64,000 nucleotides of DNA from Eimeria necatrix (lineage: Eukaryota > Apicomplexa > Conoidasida > Eucoccidiorida > Eimeriidae): the NCBI RefSeq assembly GCF_000499385.1, contig NW_013654345.1:62001-126000 (forward strand), given 5' to 3'. The translations under genes were made by a program, and so were the position numbers. Below, one piece after another: positions 1 through 12,931 of the stretch; the first letter of the stretch is position 1, and the number at the start of each line of letters is the position of its first letter. The notes beneath the pieces are model-generated. The model ran no database searches. It had not been told where the DNA came from and saw only the letters and a program-made list of their open reading frames with translations.

Positions 1-2434
1 CAACAAAGGTAGCCGGCCAGAGGAAAATATGTACAAGAGAAGCCACGATTGACGTTCTACAAGTTGACGCTACTCTGGGATTTTGCGAAGTGCCCCATTC
101 TCTAAGAAAATGCTAGCTCGCAACTGCCACACACTTCGAGACTTCGGGAGGCGTGATTTGATTGAGCGATATGCATCTCCGCTCCCAGTCTGCCCCGGAC
201 ATGGTTGCTTAACGAGTATCCAGTAAAAATCATCCAGATAAAAAGCCACCAAGGTGAACAACAAAAAGCCAATTCAAGGAGCCACAGAGGCTGTGGCTTC
301 TTGCATTGGTTTTTGGCGAAGCAACCACCTGCTCGCACCTTCAGTATCCGGGGACGTGGCATATCTGCTAAGCATTCATGTCGCTCAACACATGACCGCC
401 AAGTTGGAACTCTTACGAAGAATTTGCATGCATGTTGGCACAATTTATTGTGTGAAGAGCTCGCGAATGAATGCCGGAGTGTGTTGTGTGGGGTGGTTAC
501 GGCGGCGGCTTTTCAAATCAGTGTTGTTGGCCACACCTGTGTGAAGCATTTCCGTGTGCTGGAGCCTTGTGTAGTTTCACTACCGCCCCCCTCCTGCACA
601 TACGCCCAAACAAGGGGATCCTATTCCCTCTATATACATAGTCACTGCAGAGAGATTACAGCTCAGTGAGCAGTGGCTGCCAGACGAATGTGTTTTCAGT
701 GTGCCTAGCCGTGGTATGGCAGGACTAGGGATGAGGTGAGGTCGTGAATGCTTTGCGGCGATTTCCTGATGAAAGATATTTTAACGGTCTGGTCCTGGGA
801 CGCAGCTGGCTTACACTGCATCAAATAGTCTGGTTTGGTATTTCCAGTCTGACGGCTTCACAGCATCCGTGAATGGCGGATAGTGTGGTCTACCAGTAAT
901 GTGCATTAGCAGAACGGCAAAAGGCAGCCAGCCAGATGTTGCCTGACTCAAGACTCGTGCATGCAGACATAGAATTTCAAATGGCTCTTCCGCTGAAGAG
1001 TTAATGACTAAGCAAAAAGGATCACAGATTTATCTGTGTCATATTTGTGAGTGGGAACGTTGTGTTGTGTGAGCGCGCCTTGCCTTTACTCATTTGCAGA
1101 GACGAGAGCCACCCTCCGATGGCTCTTATTTCTTGCAGCTTGCTCATCAATTTTTTCCGGCGTGCTTGAACCGGACACATTTCGGCCGATAGATACGAAT
1201 AAACGGGGCCCTGCAGCAAATGAACCAATGCAAACCTTCAAGAGTTATGTCGCATGCAAAGCACGAATGCTTGCCGCTTGCAAAGTGCCCCCATGGGAGG
1301 ACCATTAGCCGCAGAGTGGAAAGCGTGTCGGGCGAACTGTGTTGAAATGCATATCCCTCTCTCGTGTGTCAAGGAGCAATACTGAGCCGCCTGTGCAGTG
1401 ATGCAGCGCGGATTGAAGCATAACTCCAAGGTTTGGTACGTCCATCATGCGACTCGCTTGAAGCCTCCTTCTTGTACAGTGCATATACAGAATGATGATC
1501 TACCGGTCCAGGAACCGGATACATGCAAGCTTCGTCATTTAGCGCCAATCGCTCATCCAACGAAGAGAGTTTTCATCAATCCGGAAAAGAAGCCATAGTT
1601 TCTTAATTATGGCTCCTCTCCCGGATTGGTGAAAATGCTCTCGCCCATGCCTTTCCTGCAGGTGATTCAAAAACGCTCACTTGGTGCTCCATGCTTCTGT
1701 CGAGTCTGAAGCTGCTGTGACTCGCCTTGTGTTAGATAGTTGCTCGCTTAAGAATTTGCAAGCATTGCTGTATGACACAGCCATCTAGGCATGAACGAGG
1801 AAACGACACTCACTGTGCTGCTGTCTGACTTGCCCTCCTCCCTGCTCTCCCAGTAGTTGAGAAGAGAGGTCACTTTGCAGTGGTATGGCGTGCACACATT
1901 TTTGCTGCAATCAGTTAATTTCTGCTGGCTATTACAAGGTGTCAATAAAGCACTGCCTAAGGCACTTTTTTCGAAATTTGACTAGACTCCTAGCTGAATC
2001 CTTGAGTGATTTTCTTCGCGAAACTGTGGTAGCTGGCGACACTGGACTGTGTCTACAATAAGTAAATACGACCTCAAATGTGCCTCAGGAGCTTCGCAGT
2101 ACGCCAGTAAGGATTTCAAGCCACCGTCTTGCTGACTGCACCTGGACAGTAAAAATGGAGCTGTACCAGCTACAAGTGCGTAGACTAGGCCAGGAAATGA
2201 AACGCAACAGACCAAGGATTTGACTGTTATATGCTTGCCAAAACACGTTTCTGTAGAAAGCGTTGTTACGGAGGTACCTTACGATGCTTGCTCTGAAGCG
2301 CCCTGGCGCCTGACTCGAAGGTCAGTCTCAAACACTCTTATGGCCTGCGCTCATCAGCCAATTGAAACCTTAAGTGGAGTCCCTGACCAATTTGCAGAAG
2401 GTTACGCTTCCCCCCAAGTTATTTGGTGGTGCAT
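1..2434. other. Left-edge region without a recognised gene
   Basis: Several open frames of 60-150 codons occur here on both strands, but none shows a protein family motif, a convincing ATG context or a chain of phase-compatible splice sites. The one clear structure is a long imperfect inverted repeat near 1.57-1.64 kb (listed separately). The stretch is probably intergenic or holds the distal untranslated part of a gene outside the window. Confidence 0.5.
1565..1640. repeat. Long imperfect inverted repeat (hairpin)
   Basis: The arm at 1565-1584 pairs with 1621-1640. The core TTTCATCAATCCGG / CCGGATTGGTGAAA differs by one position, which would be a G-U pair in RNA. A second paired block, AGCCATA / TATGGCT, lies at 1591-1597 and 1608-1614 around a 10-base loop. 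The whole unit is about 76 bases. It could be a tiny foldback (MITE-like) element or a structured transcript; no target-site duplication was evident. Confidence 0.6.
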
Positions 2435-5400
2435 TTAAGACTGAGAAAGCGGCGGTGTTAAATTCTCCAACAATTCGTCAATGCTAACTTGCGTCTGCCA
2501 CTTTGGCTGTAAGCCAAAGCACATCAGCAGGAAATCCAAGATGAGCTGCGAGGCCTGTGAAGTGCACAAGAAGACCCAGAACACTAAGCTAGATAACCTC
2601 GTAACAACAAAACTGGTGAGGACCACTGAGGCCCCTGTAATGATAAAAGCGACGAGCCGTGGCATCGCACATCACGAAGCAACCAGCATGTTAAACTGAG
2701 GATAACTGCTATAATTCAAGTGAGGGCGCTCACCTCCGGTCCGGCCAGAACATCGTTAAGTAGGATGCTGATTGACAAGTTCATTTCGGGGAAACAAAGG
2801 GCTACAGAGCCCCCAACATCGCCGTGACCGAAGCCCACCACTCCACGCGGCTTCAGGCCCAATGTTGCTCCCCATGGATGCGACGAGGAGAGGCCCCTGT
2901 CGCGAAGAAGTGCTTCCACATCATTCTGAAAAACAGGCCCAGCGTTGGATCCGAAACTAGCAAAAATATTGCTGTCTCGTGATCGCCTGCTTCGCCTAGA
3001 CACATATTCAGCTGTACTCGGCTTGCGGCTGTGCAGTAAAGTAGCCCCCGCTTGACTGCCTTGACCTAGCCGGATCCCACCCCAGCCAGGCGGAGACAGA
3101 TACAGACACTCATAGAGCTGGTATCCCAAGCCCCATGTTCTGCTGCCTCCCCCAGTAAGCAGAAGTGCTTCTAGAGTGGGGTCCACAGTGTGCGCAACAC
3201 GAGCAGCATCAAGAAGAGGCTTGCTGATTATTCTTCCTTCACCTAATGCCGCGTAAAACTTTGCAAGCGCTCTGGCGGTGCAGCGACAATTGGTTGGAGG
3301 GATCAACTGATTCACTATGCGAAGGCTATCGTAAATAAGGGGGTCCATGACGTGTGGCTTCGTCTTTATCAGCTCCAATACCGAGACCCGTGGAGCCGAG
3401 CCAGGCGCAGCGGGTGTAATGCACGCACTGTCCGAATCAGACTCTGGAGTCTGTAGCCCCTCTGTAAGAGCATCGCTGTGGGACAGAGCACCTTCTTCCT
3501 CGGATTTCTGACGCTCATCCTCTGCGTGCCTGGCCGCTCTTGCACGTGAAAACACATCTGGCAAGCTTTCTGCGCTGCGTGTACTAGAAATTTTCACTTC
3601 GCGAATTTGCTCAAGAGGCCCTGAGTTGCCCTTCATGTTTCGAAGACGGCAACGTCGTTGCCTCATGGCTGACGCAATGGAGCGCCTTGTGTGACTGTCT
3701 TTTGAACTGGGCACGCCGTCTCCCTTCGTAGATTCCAGCCTTCCCTTTGTTTGCTTTAGTCGCTGCAGCACTTCTTCTTGCGTCATGGGACTGAAAGAAA
3801 TCTTCCTGCGAGCGGATGTCAGCCTCCAAAAGAATGGAGTGTCTGCTGTCACAATCTCAACTTCCTTTGGGAACGCAGAGAGCTGATGAACCTTCTCGGA
3901 GTTTTGAGTGCCGTGCGTGAATGTAATGCTGCTGCATTTGCTCCTGTCAGAAGCTGCATCATCTACTTGAAGCATTCGACGAGAAGAGTCCGTTTCACCT
4001 ATCACTCTACTTTCCAGTGGACGGTTGAAAACTGAGAAGTCACTGTTGTTTTCCGTTCTTTGACGTGCCCTCTCTGAGTCTGACAACGGGCTCCGTAAAC
4101 TCCGGAGTGAATTGTTGCTGTTATGACGGCTACGTGAATCCTCGTGGTCTTGGACTTCCCTATTGCTACTGCCAGCTTCAGGAGTGTCTACGCGTGAAGT
4201 CTGCGAGCCAGGAAGCAAGAATGAAGGGCTCAGTTCAGTGGGAGAGAACTGCTGAGGTCCTCCACTCAAGCAGCTAGGATACGCCAACGGGGAATTCGCA
4301 GACTGAAAAGTTCTTGGTAGCCCAGAGTTCGTTGCTGCCGAACCGCTACTTGAGTACACTGTAACGATCCTTTCCGCCAAGGGAGGTTTCTCTTCTCCGG
4401 AATGAGAAGACGGATGCAGCTCCAAACTAGAAGTCACATGCAATGCACACTGAGTGCTGGGCACAGTCCTCGAGTTGTCACTGGTTGCCTGCCGCAAACT
4501 TGGGCTGCAAGGCGTGCTCGAATTCAACAATGGTGTCGCTTTCTTGTTTTCCAGCAACGCAGATGACGTCGTTTTCTTGCTTTCCAAAAACACGGATGCA
4601 GAAATTTGTGATGGCTGGTCAGCAGAGGAAGTCTGTTCTGCCTCCTGAGGCAGCCTCATGAAGATCTCGTCTTCGAGGCCAAGGGGTTCCAGGAGCCGTT
4701 CTCGTATGAAAGCATCTATAGAAACTCCCGATACGCATCTCACCAACTCGCTGACAGCCCACCCGTATGTGAGGTAAGCGTATCTTCCGCAGGAACCAGG
4801 GGTGCAAGCTGGTGAAGCGTCCTCTACTATGCGTACCATTTCGCTGTAGTCTGCAAGTCGAGATAGTGTAAGATCAGCAGGCAAAGCTCGGTGAAGACCC
4901 GCTTGATGCGTCAGAAGCTGCTGCACCGTAATGCCTCGCTTGCCATACCGAATGAACCCATCCCACCAACTTGAAACGGCATCATCAAGCTCCAACTCGC
5001 CACTACTCACGAGCTGTAGCAAGGCAGTGCTCAAAATCCCTGCAGTTCACAGCACGACAGGAATGCAAAGGTACGTACGTAAGCTGCGTACAGTTCATAA
5101 ATCGAAGGCAGCGCAGATGTACATACATAGGCTACGTAAAATGACATGGTACACTTGCGCCACGATGCCCATGAGGTAGGCGCAGCCCTGACAATCCTGA
5201 TTTACTCGGTTACGTTAACAATGAGACGCATAAGTAAATATTCACCTTTGGTAGTGCAGTAGCCGCAAAATAACGAGTCACGAGTGACCGGACGCGTATC
5301 CACAGGTCCCATCTGGCCAATGGCTGCATCAATAATCATCTCTCCTTGAAAACAAACTGCAACTTGGCATCCAAGAACCAGCTTCTGCTCCACAAGGCGT

Positions 5401-8400
5401 CGCAGCAGCCGATTCAACCGCTGCTGCAACGAACTACACAACGACCGCACAACCGCCTCGCAAACAGCATAATCCCCACCACAAAAAACACCATTGAGCT
5501 TGCAACACCCGAGTATGGATGATTTATTTATTCAACAATATAGAGAACCACCCTCACACATGTGTACAAGCTATGGAGCTATATTTACAAGATACAGGAT
5601 GACGTGCCGTACCACTTGGCAGCTCCCCTGCCTCCCAGAAAATAATTGTATATGAGAGGACTCGGCGGCTGGTAGCGATTAAAGAGGCACTCCTGCGCTC
5701 GACGGACCATTATCTCTAGGAATGGAATGTGCACTTGCAGCTGAACACAAAGGCCATGGAGGAGGGACGCGACGCGCACAAAAAAAATGATGTCCTTCGG
5801 CCAGTCTTCAAGCGGATTTGCTGAGATTGGCAAACGGAGAGCACATACAACAGCCGTCCTTCGCCAAAATAGCATCTACGCAGTGTGTACGCACGATTTA
5901 GCAGCTCTGCCTGCAGGTGCATCTCTAAAGACTCCTAAACGAACAATGAGAGAGCTTCTAGCCTGGGGCATAAAACAAATGTCAAAAGCCCTGCGAGGCA
6001 TGGAACTGGATTAGGTGCAGCTTTTACCTTCCTGAATCTTTTTTCGATTGATGCCCGCCTTAACGGCTGCCTGCACAGTTTCGCCCGCTGCCTTGTGCAG
6101 CTCCTCAGTCTCTTTCTTTTCAACTTCCCCTTGCTGTAAATAATATCACATACGCATATTGAGCAGTGGAGTGACTGCCGCCCTTGCTGCAAAAGAGTTG
6201 ACGTAGGCACCAAGCAGAGCCATGGTATGCGAAGGTGGACTAGCTCCTGCTATGGCACGGCGAATTGACAGACTAGCAGAAAGCAACTGACCCTGAATGC
6301 CACTCTCAGCGCCTCCATGTAAATCTCCGGATCTACCACGGCACCTTTTTTTTCCTTAAACTGGAAACCCATGTGCTCAAAAGCCTCCATCAAGCCCATC
6401 ACATCCATTGACGCGACAGAATAAACCTGACAGAACCAGTAGCGCCCAGAGTAGATATAAAATACAAATGGAGCTCGCCACCAACACTTTTCAATTTGCC
6501 GACGGAAACCTTGGTGGGCAGAGCTCACTAGTTTAGAAAAGGCAGTCTGCCCCTTTGAGTCAAATTCTTTTACAAGCCCCCAGTCCAGAATCACTGGCTT
6601 TGCCTCTTTCGTCACAGGGTCAATAGACACCAATATGTTTCCCGGGTGAGGATCTCCGTTAAACAGCCCGTCGATGTGGATTTGGTAGGCGAAGCTGTCA
6701 CACAGCTTGTACATTAGCTCCCGTCGGTCAACGCCGTACAGCTGGAATGTGTGGCAGCCAACGCATCACATTAAAATGGACACCTAGAAACTACTACGAA
6801 GCAAACTACCGTTATCAGCATATACCTTGGTAGCTACATATTTGCGCAGGATTGTCTGCCAATTTAAAAGCTAAGAGATGTGTATACATTTTTTATCTCC
6901 ATGGAACACTGAGACGCTGCTACGGCTGTGACACAAAGTAAAGCAGTCCAGCTTACATCAAGTTTCGCTGTGTCGGTCACCTTGAAGCCTTCAATGTACT
7001 CCATTACCATGACCGACTTTGTCACCAAGTTCGAGTAGCACTTGGGAATGATTACCCCTATGCCCGAGCGCTGAGAAGGACACATGCTGGTACAGTTTCG
7101 ACAAGTGTAAAGACGATGGCGGCCTAAGCTAACCACAACCGCCAGGAACAAAAGCTCTCGTATACATATCAACTGTTTCAGTACCCGCACTGCATGGCTT
7201 GTGCTGCAAAATGCACAAAAATAATAACAAGTTTCTGTGTGGGAGATCGGAGAATGTGGTGTTCGCTTGTGTTTGGAACCGCTCACCTCAGCCGATTCGA
7301 ATGCCCTTTGCTGATGAGCGTATTCAAACCTAAAGTCAAGTTCTTTGCTGGCAGCCTTCTGCCACTCTTCCAGAATTGGTGCCAAGTTCATTCCTTGCTC
7401 GAGCATCCCGAAGGCTGCAACCAATCGAAAGTTCACAAGTTTGGGGTGTCAACGCAGATCGACAGTGGCTGTAGCCGACAGTGGATGTAGCCCACTGCCA
7501 ACACAAAATGTTTAGGATTTCATGTAACGCAGCCGCTACACACAGGAGAAAGAAGAAGAATGAAAACGCTACGTTCAATTCTTCTGATGGCCACAGCATT
7601 TTGCACAAACTTCCGAGCTCACCCCATGACAACTGTTTAAGGTTCGCCATGTCGTGCATTAAAAGTGATTCAACATCGGCGTGTTGGACCTTCACCACTA
7701 CTGCAGTTCCATCAAGTAGCCAAGCTCGGTGAACCTGCCCAATGCTAGCAGAAGCAAGCGGTTTCTCATCGATCTTCGAGAAAATTAAATTCAAATCGCC
7801 TGAATAAATAGCAGACACACTTGCCAGAATGTAAAAGCTCGAAATCTAGGGGACATATTCATGCCGGAACGCAAATGTCCAAGGGGTCGTAGTTTCTCCT
7901 GACTCAGTTCACTAATTTTTAGCTCTTCAACGACAGTCATGCTTTCTGCAAAGCCTATCCCCTCTCACCCAGCTCTGTGCGTAGGGTCTTCTCGATAACT
8001 TCAAATGGCGTCGTCGGCATCATATCTTGCAGCTTGATGAGGTGGTGAATGTACTGCTGAGGCAGCAGGTCGCTCCTTGTGCTGAGGAACTGTCCAACTT
8101 TTACCCACCAGCCTAAGTGAGCAACCCACACAGTCACAGAACACGCGAAGGCATGAGAGAGGATACTACGCAACGGAAAACAACTGTTACACAACTGAAA
8201 TGATAAACGTCTAGACGTGCAATCCGCTGAGTTTTAAGACGATGCTCGTCACATGTAGTGGATGCTGACAGGCTGCATCGTGGTAGCGGAACAAAGCACA
8301 CATGCATTGATTTCCCTCGTACCCTTCAGTTCTTTTATGTTGTCCCACACGAGGTTTGCAAAGTGTTCATGACGCTGCTCCCAGTAAGCAGCCTGTTTGT

Positions 8401-8917
8401 CCTGAGGAAGCGCGCGGCTGCGTGCCTGTGCAACCTTCCATCCCAAATAAACGTTAGACCAACACCACAGCGTCTGAAGCACATTCATAAACCAAGGCAA
8501 TTTCTGTTGCTGTACCAATACCAGCCATGTACAACTCCTACGTGACGCTATAGGCAGTACCCCCGGGCGCTACAATTCACAGTACCGGCTGGTTGCACCG
8601 ACAGGGCTATGGAAAGGACCGTAAAAACCCAAATCGACTTTCGAGCTCACTGTCGCCTACTGTAGTGTCACACTACATCTATTGAGGAGCATGGTCTACC
8701 AGGGTCGGCACATACCCGCCACTTCCTGTTCCAATTTTCCATCTCGCCAGCAGCGTTGGACCTCAAATGCGGAGGCCTCCACGGTATCCCTGCTATTGTT
8801 CCCCACTCTGTTGAGTTACCTGCACTTTACAGATCTATCTACTGCTGACGCTGATGCGGCACCCTGACCGCCAGCATCGCTGGAAACCGACTCGCTGAAA
8901 GCAGATGTTGTATGCAT
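2435..8917 (-). CDS. ABC1/COQ8-type kinase fused to a LACTB-like serine hydrolase domain
   Basis: An atypical ABC1 kinase is followed by a beta-lactamase-like domain, the order known from a plant/algal ABC1 family, giving a protein of about 1,440 residues. Exons read 8917-8820 (tentative start), 8537-8323, 8112-7969, 7799-7623, 7414-7287, 7070-6957, 6741-6292, 6133-6028, about 5820-5600, about 5497-5246, 5039-2734 and 2554-2435; the ninth-to-tenth junction is unresolved. Kinase motifs in order: KVGQ near 8.09 kb, the Ala-rich loop PLASASIGQVHRA, VVVKVQH, KELDF, NGDPHPGN and DWG in place of DFG. The hydrolase part shows CTTK where the family has SxxK (codon at 5256-5258), YAYLTYGW, and HGDVGGS near the end. 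About 415 Ser/Glu-rich residues (about 4630-3385) interrupt the hydrolase fold. ABC1 proteins act in mitochondrial or plastid ubiquinone/quinone metabolism; location here is inferred. The N-terminus is the least certain part. Confidence 0.85.
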
Positions 8918-10858
8918 TACAGAGCATGTGCAGCGGACTCCAAAACAGGCTTGGAAGTGGAGCAAACTCCGTCTTTTCACTTCATCAGTATACCCACAGG
9001 AGGTCGAAGAAGCTAGAAGACGGCTAGTCACAGCTTCCGTCCCCCTGCCTGGATCGAAGCCCCTAAACGGTAAGCAAGCATGAAGTGAAGTAGTCACTTT
9101 CGCGGCTTCAGACAGGTTTGTTGGAGAAGCAGCTCACGAGAGGAGGTACTGCAAAAGCTGAAAGCCAGCAATCAACGGTCTGGTCTGTTTGATGGGCGGT
9201 CCCCTCATTCCTGAGATTTATGGAAGCGGTATAGAGGAAGCAACGGTGTGGTTTGGATATCTGTTTCCATGAATGCTTAATTTTGCGGTTATCTGGAACA
9301 GTTAGTCTTGAATGGGTGAAGAGAACGCTTCCTTCAGGAGTGGAAACAAGATGTGCCACTACGGAGCATAGCACCTTAGGCACACTGAGCTTGCTCCTGC
9401 ACTCACGAACACGTTAAATAAGGTTTCATATGTCAAAGTTAAACAGTAGGATCATTTATTTCCGTGTTTGATTTTAAGAGTGACATTTGATGAGGCTCTG
9501 TGCTTAGACGTGGTGCAGCCGTGAGCACTGAGCGTTGTTGGAGCGTGTACAAAGGTCAAAGCCGACTCTCCACGAACACAAACTCAACCTTGGCCCGAAA
9601 CCGCACTCTGCCGCACATGGCACAGCGATTACAGGTATTTTTTGCGATGTGAGTCATTCAAAGGGATGGAACTTGTTGTTTCACCTATAAGCAACCTGCG
9701 TTACGCACACAGTCTCATCCAGCCCCAAACTGGGCACAGGCAAGATCCAAGGAATGGCAACAACTGGGCATACGCAACGTTTAGTTCGTGCTTCTACTCT
9801 ATAACTTGGCGTTTAGCGCAGCGCCCATTCACGCTAGAGGGCGAGAGCATTGCGTGCTACGCCTTTTTAACCACTCATTGGAGTTGGTCCACAGGGCTTC
9901 GCGGGGCGATAGATAGCTGCCGAAGTACGAAGGTAGAACAGTTTTAGCAAGCATACTATGTTTCATGATTCCTTCACTCTTGAACATGTAACATATGCAG
10001 GAAGAGCGCTGTCGCAGACCATGTAAGCGAACCATGCAAGCGGTGACTCGAGCGGGTGAGGTGGTGACTCCATTAGCTGATGCTCTTTTCCATCTCATCG
10101 TTTCCCTTAAACTTAGACTTCTCTCCATTTTCTCATTTTGAGCTCCACGTCTGCAGCAAGCCGAGGTGTCAGCAGTACTGCTCAACAGCGACCACAAGCA
10201 CGTCACTGTTTGTGCAAAGCCGGTCGAAGAAGCATTCGCTGCTCTGGGGAAAGCAAGCTACAGCCTTTTTCGTACCATCTCTCAGCCGCATTACGTATAT
10301 GTATGCCATTTATTTTGGCCAAAACCGGGTGCAGTTTGGGCAAAAGTCAAGAAATCTATACAGCATAAATGCTCTGTATGCCAACAGTAGAATCCCTACA
10401 TTTTTTTGCAGGGGACTGTGGAGACCTGTTCGAACTCTGATGTTCGTGTAAAGCTACATTGTGATTTTATTAAAGCACACGTTCATGTTCGTATCATAGT
10501 CCCCTAGGTCGGGTACAAGAGGGGAACTACTCTCCCGTCTATGCTGACCCGGTTGTATGAAGGATGACCGCCTCAGTTTCTGTCTATGTACGTATTGTTC
10601 TGAAATGGAAGGCTGAGAAGTAACCAAGAGCTACAAGGCATATCAGGTCTTGCCCTTCGTATAGCCGCACCAGCGGAGTAGGTATTCCGGCTAAACGAAA
10701 AGTTCAGCAGTCATGTGGTGCTTTCCATACATGAGGCACAGTATTTCTAGTCGAAAAGCCTGCATTTTTCCCGTCCATAGGAAATAGCTTGTCATTTCCT
10801 TATTGAACTGGCGACACAAAAGCTTCTCTTCATTCTACTGAAGGTGAGGTTTTTCGCA

Positions 10859-11221
10859 ATGTCTGAGTTGAGCGCACAAACGGGACGCGTGACTTTTGTA
10901 CGCTTTCGTGACCACATGAACGGCACCTTTGCCGAGTACAGAGTTGATAAATCTTACCCCAGTGCTGCCGAACTCCAGTTCCCGCCTCTACTAGTGAAGC
11001 CAACCCTGGAGCCGTATGATAACTCGTGCCATTCCTGTCTGAGCAGAGGAAATGGTTCTACACAGTCCATGAAAGTAGATGATAACAGAATAGTGACAAA
11101 CCGAATGCTTCCCCTTGTATTTCTTTACTTGCATACCACATTGTATACCTCAATACAGAGGCTTGTTGGCTTGTTTGTGGGGACACGCCGCAAAAGTGAG
11201 ATTAGTGATATTGAAGGCTGA
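10859..11221 (+). CDS. Hypothetical open frame, possibly one exon
   Basis: A 120-codon frame begins at an ATG and its first residues read MSELSAQTGRVTFVRF. The first 75 or so residues have protein-like composition; the last 40 look like translated intergenic DNA. If real, it is more likely the first exon of a spliced gene than a complete protein. I do not recognise a family. It lies in a gene-poor interval upstream of the TBC gene on the same strand. Confidence 0.2.
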   Translation: MSELSAQTGRVTFVRFRDHMNGTFAEYRVDKSYPSAAELQFPPLLVKPTLEPYDNSCHSCLSRGNGSTQSMKVDDNRIVTNRMLPLVFLYLHTTLYTSIQRLVGLFVGTRRKSEISDIEG

Positions 11222-11448
11222 CGGACAGAGTCCAGAAGCCACTAAATTTACGAAAATGAAGCAGATCTTGCCTTTGAATGCAAGACAGATATTGCTATCA
11301 CCGCCGATATGACCCTGTGTCTTATTTATGTCATCACAACGTCGGATCTGACATGGCAGTCCACAGTGATACAAGGCTCTATACTAAGTGAAGAATGTGC
11401 TTCAGTCACTCCTGGGCTTCTGGTCCTGATGCTCGCGATATTTGACCT

Positions 11449-11533
11449 ACCAGGACCAACTTGGGACGCATTATTGGTCCTTTGCTTCTTTACCAGGACC
11501 AACTTTAGGCGCATTGTTGTTCTGATGACTGCA
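11449..11533. repeat. Two-copy tandem duplication, about 43 bp unit
   Basis: Two adjacent copies start with TACCAGGACCAACTT and share a GCATTATTGGTCCT-like second half, the right copy being more diverged. A further CTGGTCCTG lies just upstream. This looks like a local slippage duplication; no coding role is evident because the two copies do not stay open in one frame. Confidence 0.5.
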
Positions 11534-12931
11534 GGTCTTCAATAGATGCAAAGCTACAGCTGTACCAGGACAAGGTAACTCGAAAACATGAAACAAAGCA
11601 GACCAGCAGTCAAAGCATATTCCTTGGTCTTGCCTAGGTGTCCACTGGTTCTACGGACTGTGCCCAATCGACCAGCAGGCAGCACGAGTACTTCACCCTT
11701 CATGGTGGCCAGTAGTAGTTGAAAAAAGTCAAAATGGTAATTATATGGGCTTTACCTTGAATCACAGGGAACCCCCTAAGCTGCGCGAGATCTGCAGCGC
11801 TGGAGCCAGTCCCACTAAATGGCAGCCCGTGGGTTGTAGAAAGAAATGAAGTGATTTTATTCAACTGTGCATTTGCTTTGAAATAAACTGGTGTAAGTAA
11901 TTTGCTACAATTTGCAGCAGGTGTTAAGGCGAACTCCGCCATGCTGCCCCGACGCACACAACCTCGTGTTCTGCCGAACCAACCCTTCGCATGAATACAA
12001 AATTTGGCCTGGAACAGCTCATTTACTGCTGTTTATTCATATGCAATTGAGTTTTCTTACGTTGCAACAGCGTCCTTCTGGGCGCTGCAGCAGTGTACCA
12101 CTTGTTGGTCCTTCGGTCCAAAATCACAGGCGCAATTGCTGAGTCGCTTAATCTGCGTACCGTCTACACTACGGAGACCCCAAAGAATGCGTCATTCTTT
12201 GGCATTATGTGGAGTAAAATGGAATCGGGCGAGCTAAGCAGGCTTTTTGGCTCCCAACCAGGCACTCCAAGAAGAAGCACGGCAGTCCGGCTCGGCTGCC
12301 AATGCCACTGCGTTGAAGGTCTCACGTTGCCACGGGGGAAATCTACAGTAGTGGAGGCGAATTCTTTTACGCAATGAGCGCTAGCTTAAAATTGAACTAA
12401 GCATTGCACAGGAGGGATGCTGCAATCACGGGTGGGGCGACTGGGGGCTGCCCGCCACAAGGCCCGGGGCAGCAAGCGACACAGTTGATTGTTTCGTCCA
12501 ATATCTTTGCAACCTACAGCGAATTGTAGGGAAGTCTCACCATATTTACTAGTTACTCTTCCCTCCGTGGCAGCGTCGCTCCACGTAGACGGGGGGAGCT
12601 GGTGCTGGAGCGTTAGTTTTTGACTCTATCTTGTCTTTTCCCATAAGCTAGGCCACGCCTGTTTGGAGACAGCAGGAGGCCGCTGCTGCAGTATCCGCAG
12701 CAGCAGCGGCCGTAGTGTCCAGTGTAGGAGGTGCGCAAGTACCTGCCAGGCTGCAGCAGTCTTCAGCGAGGGCGCATATCAGAGGAAGTTAACGAAGCGC
12801 CGTTGCTTCGGCTGGCAAGGTACTGCTGCAGTTGCTGAAGCGAAGCGTATTCGCGGCTTCAGATATTTGTAGAGCTACACAAGTACAGTACTCGAGAAGT
12901 GCAGAAGAAGGGCTCACTTTTGCGCCACATC

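Larger units (their letters stand above)
8918..12931. other. Intergenic region between divergent genes
   Basis: This separates the ABC1 fusion (leftward) from the TBC gene (rightward), so both promoters probably lie here. I recognise no conserved protein. Two weak coding candidates exist: a plus-strand frame from 10859 and a minus-strand frame ending in a good donor near 11.75 kb. A short tandem duplication lies at 11.45-11.53 kb. The last 350 bases before the TBC start are rich in CAG/CTG. Confidence 0.45.

Noticed and set aside
6455..6540. Possible small intron inside the ABC1 kinase C-lobe exon
   Set aside because: About 28 extra residues (beginning GFRRQIEKCWW) interrupt the alignment and GT/AG candidates flank them, but no pair keeps the reading frame, so the exon was left uncut.
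12181..12202. CAAAGAATG/CATTCTTTG inverted repeat
   Set aside because: A 9-base arm around 3 bases is expected by chance at this scale and has no supporting context such as a gene end.
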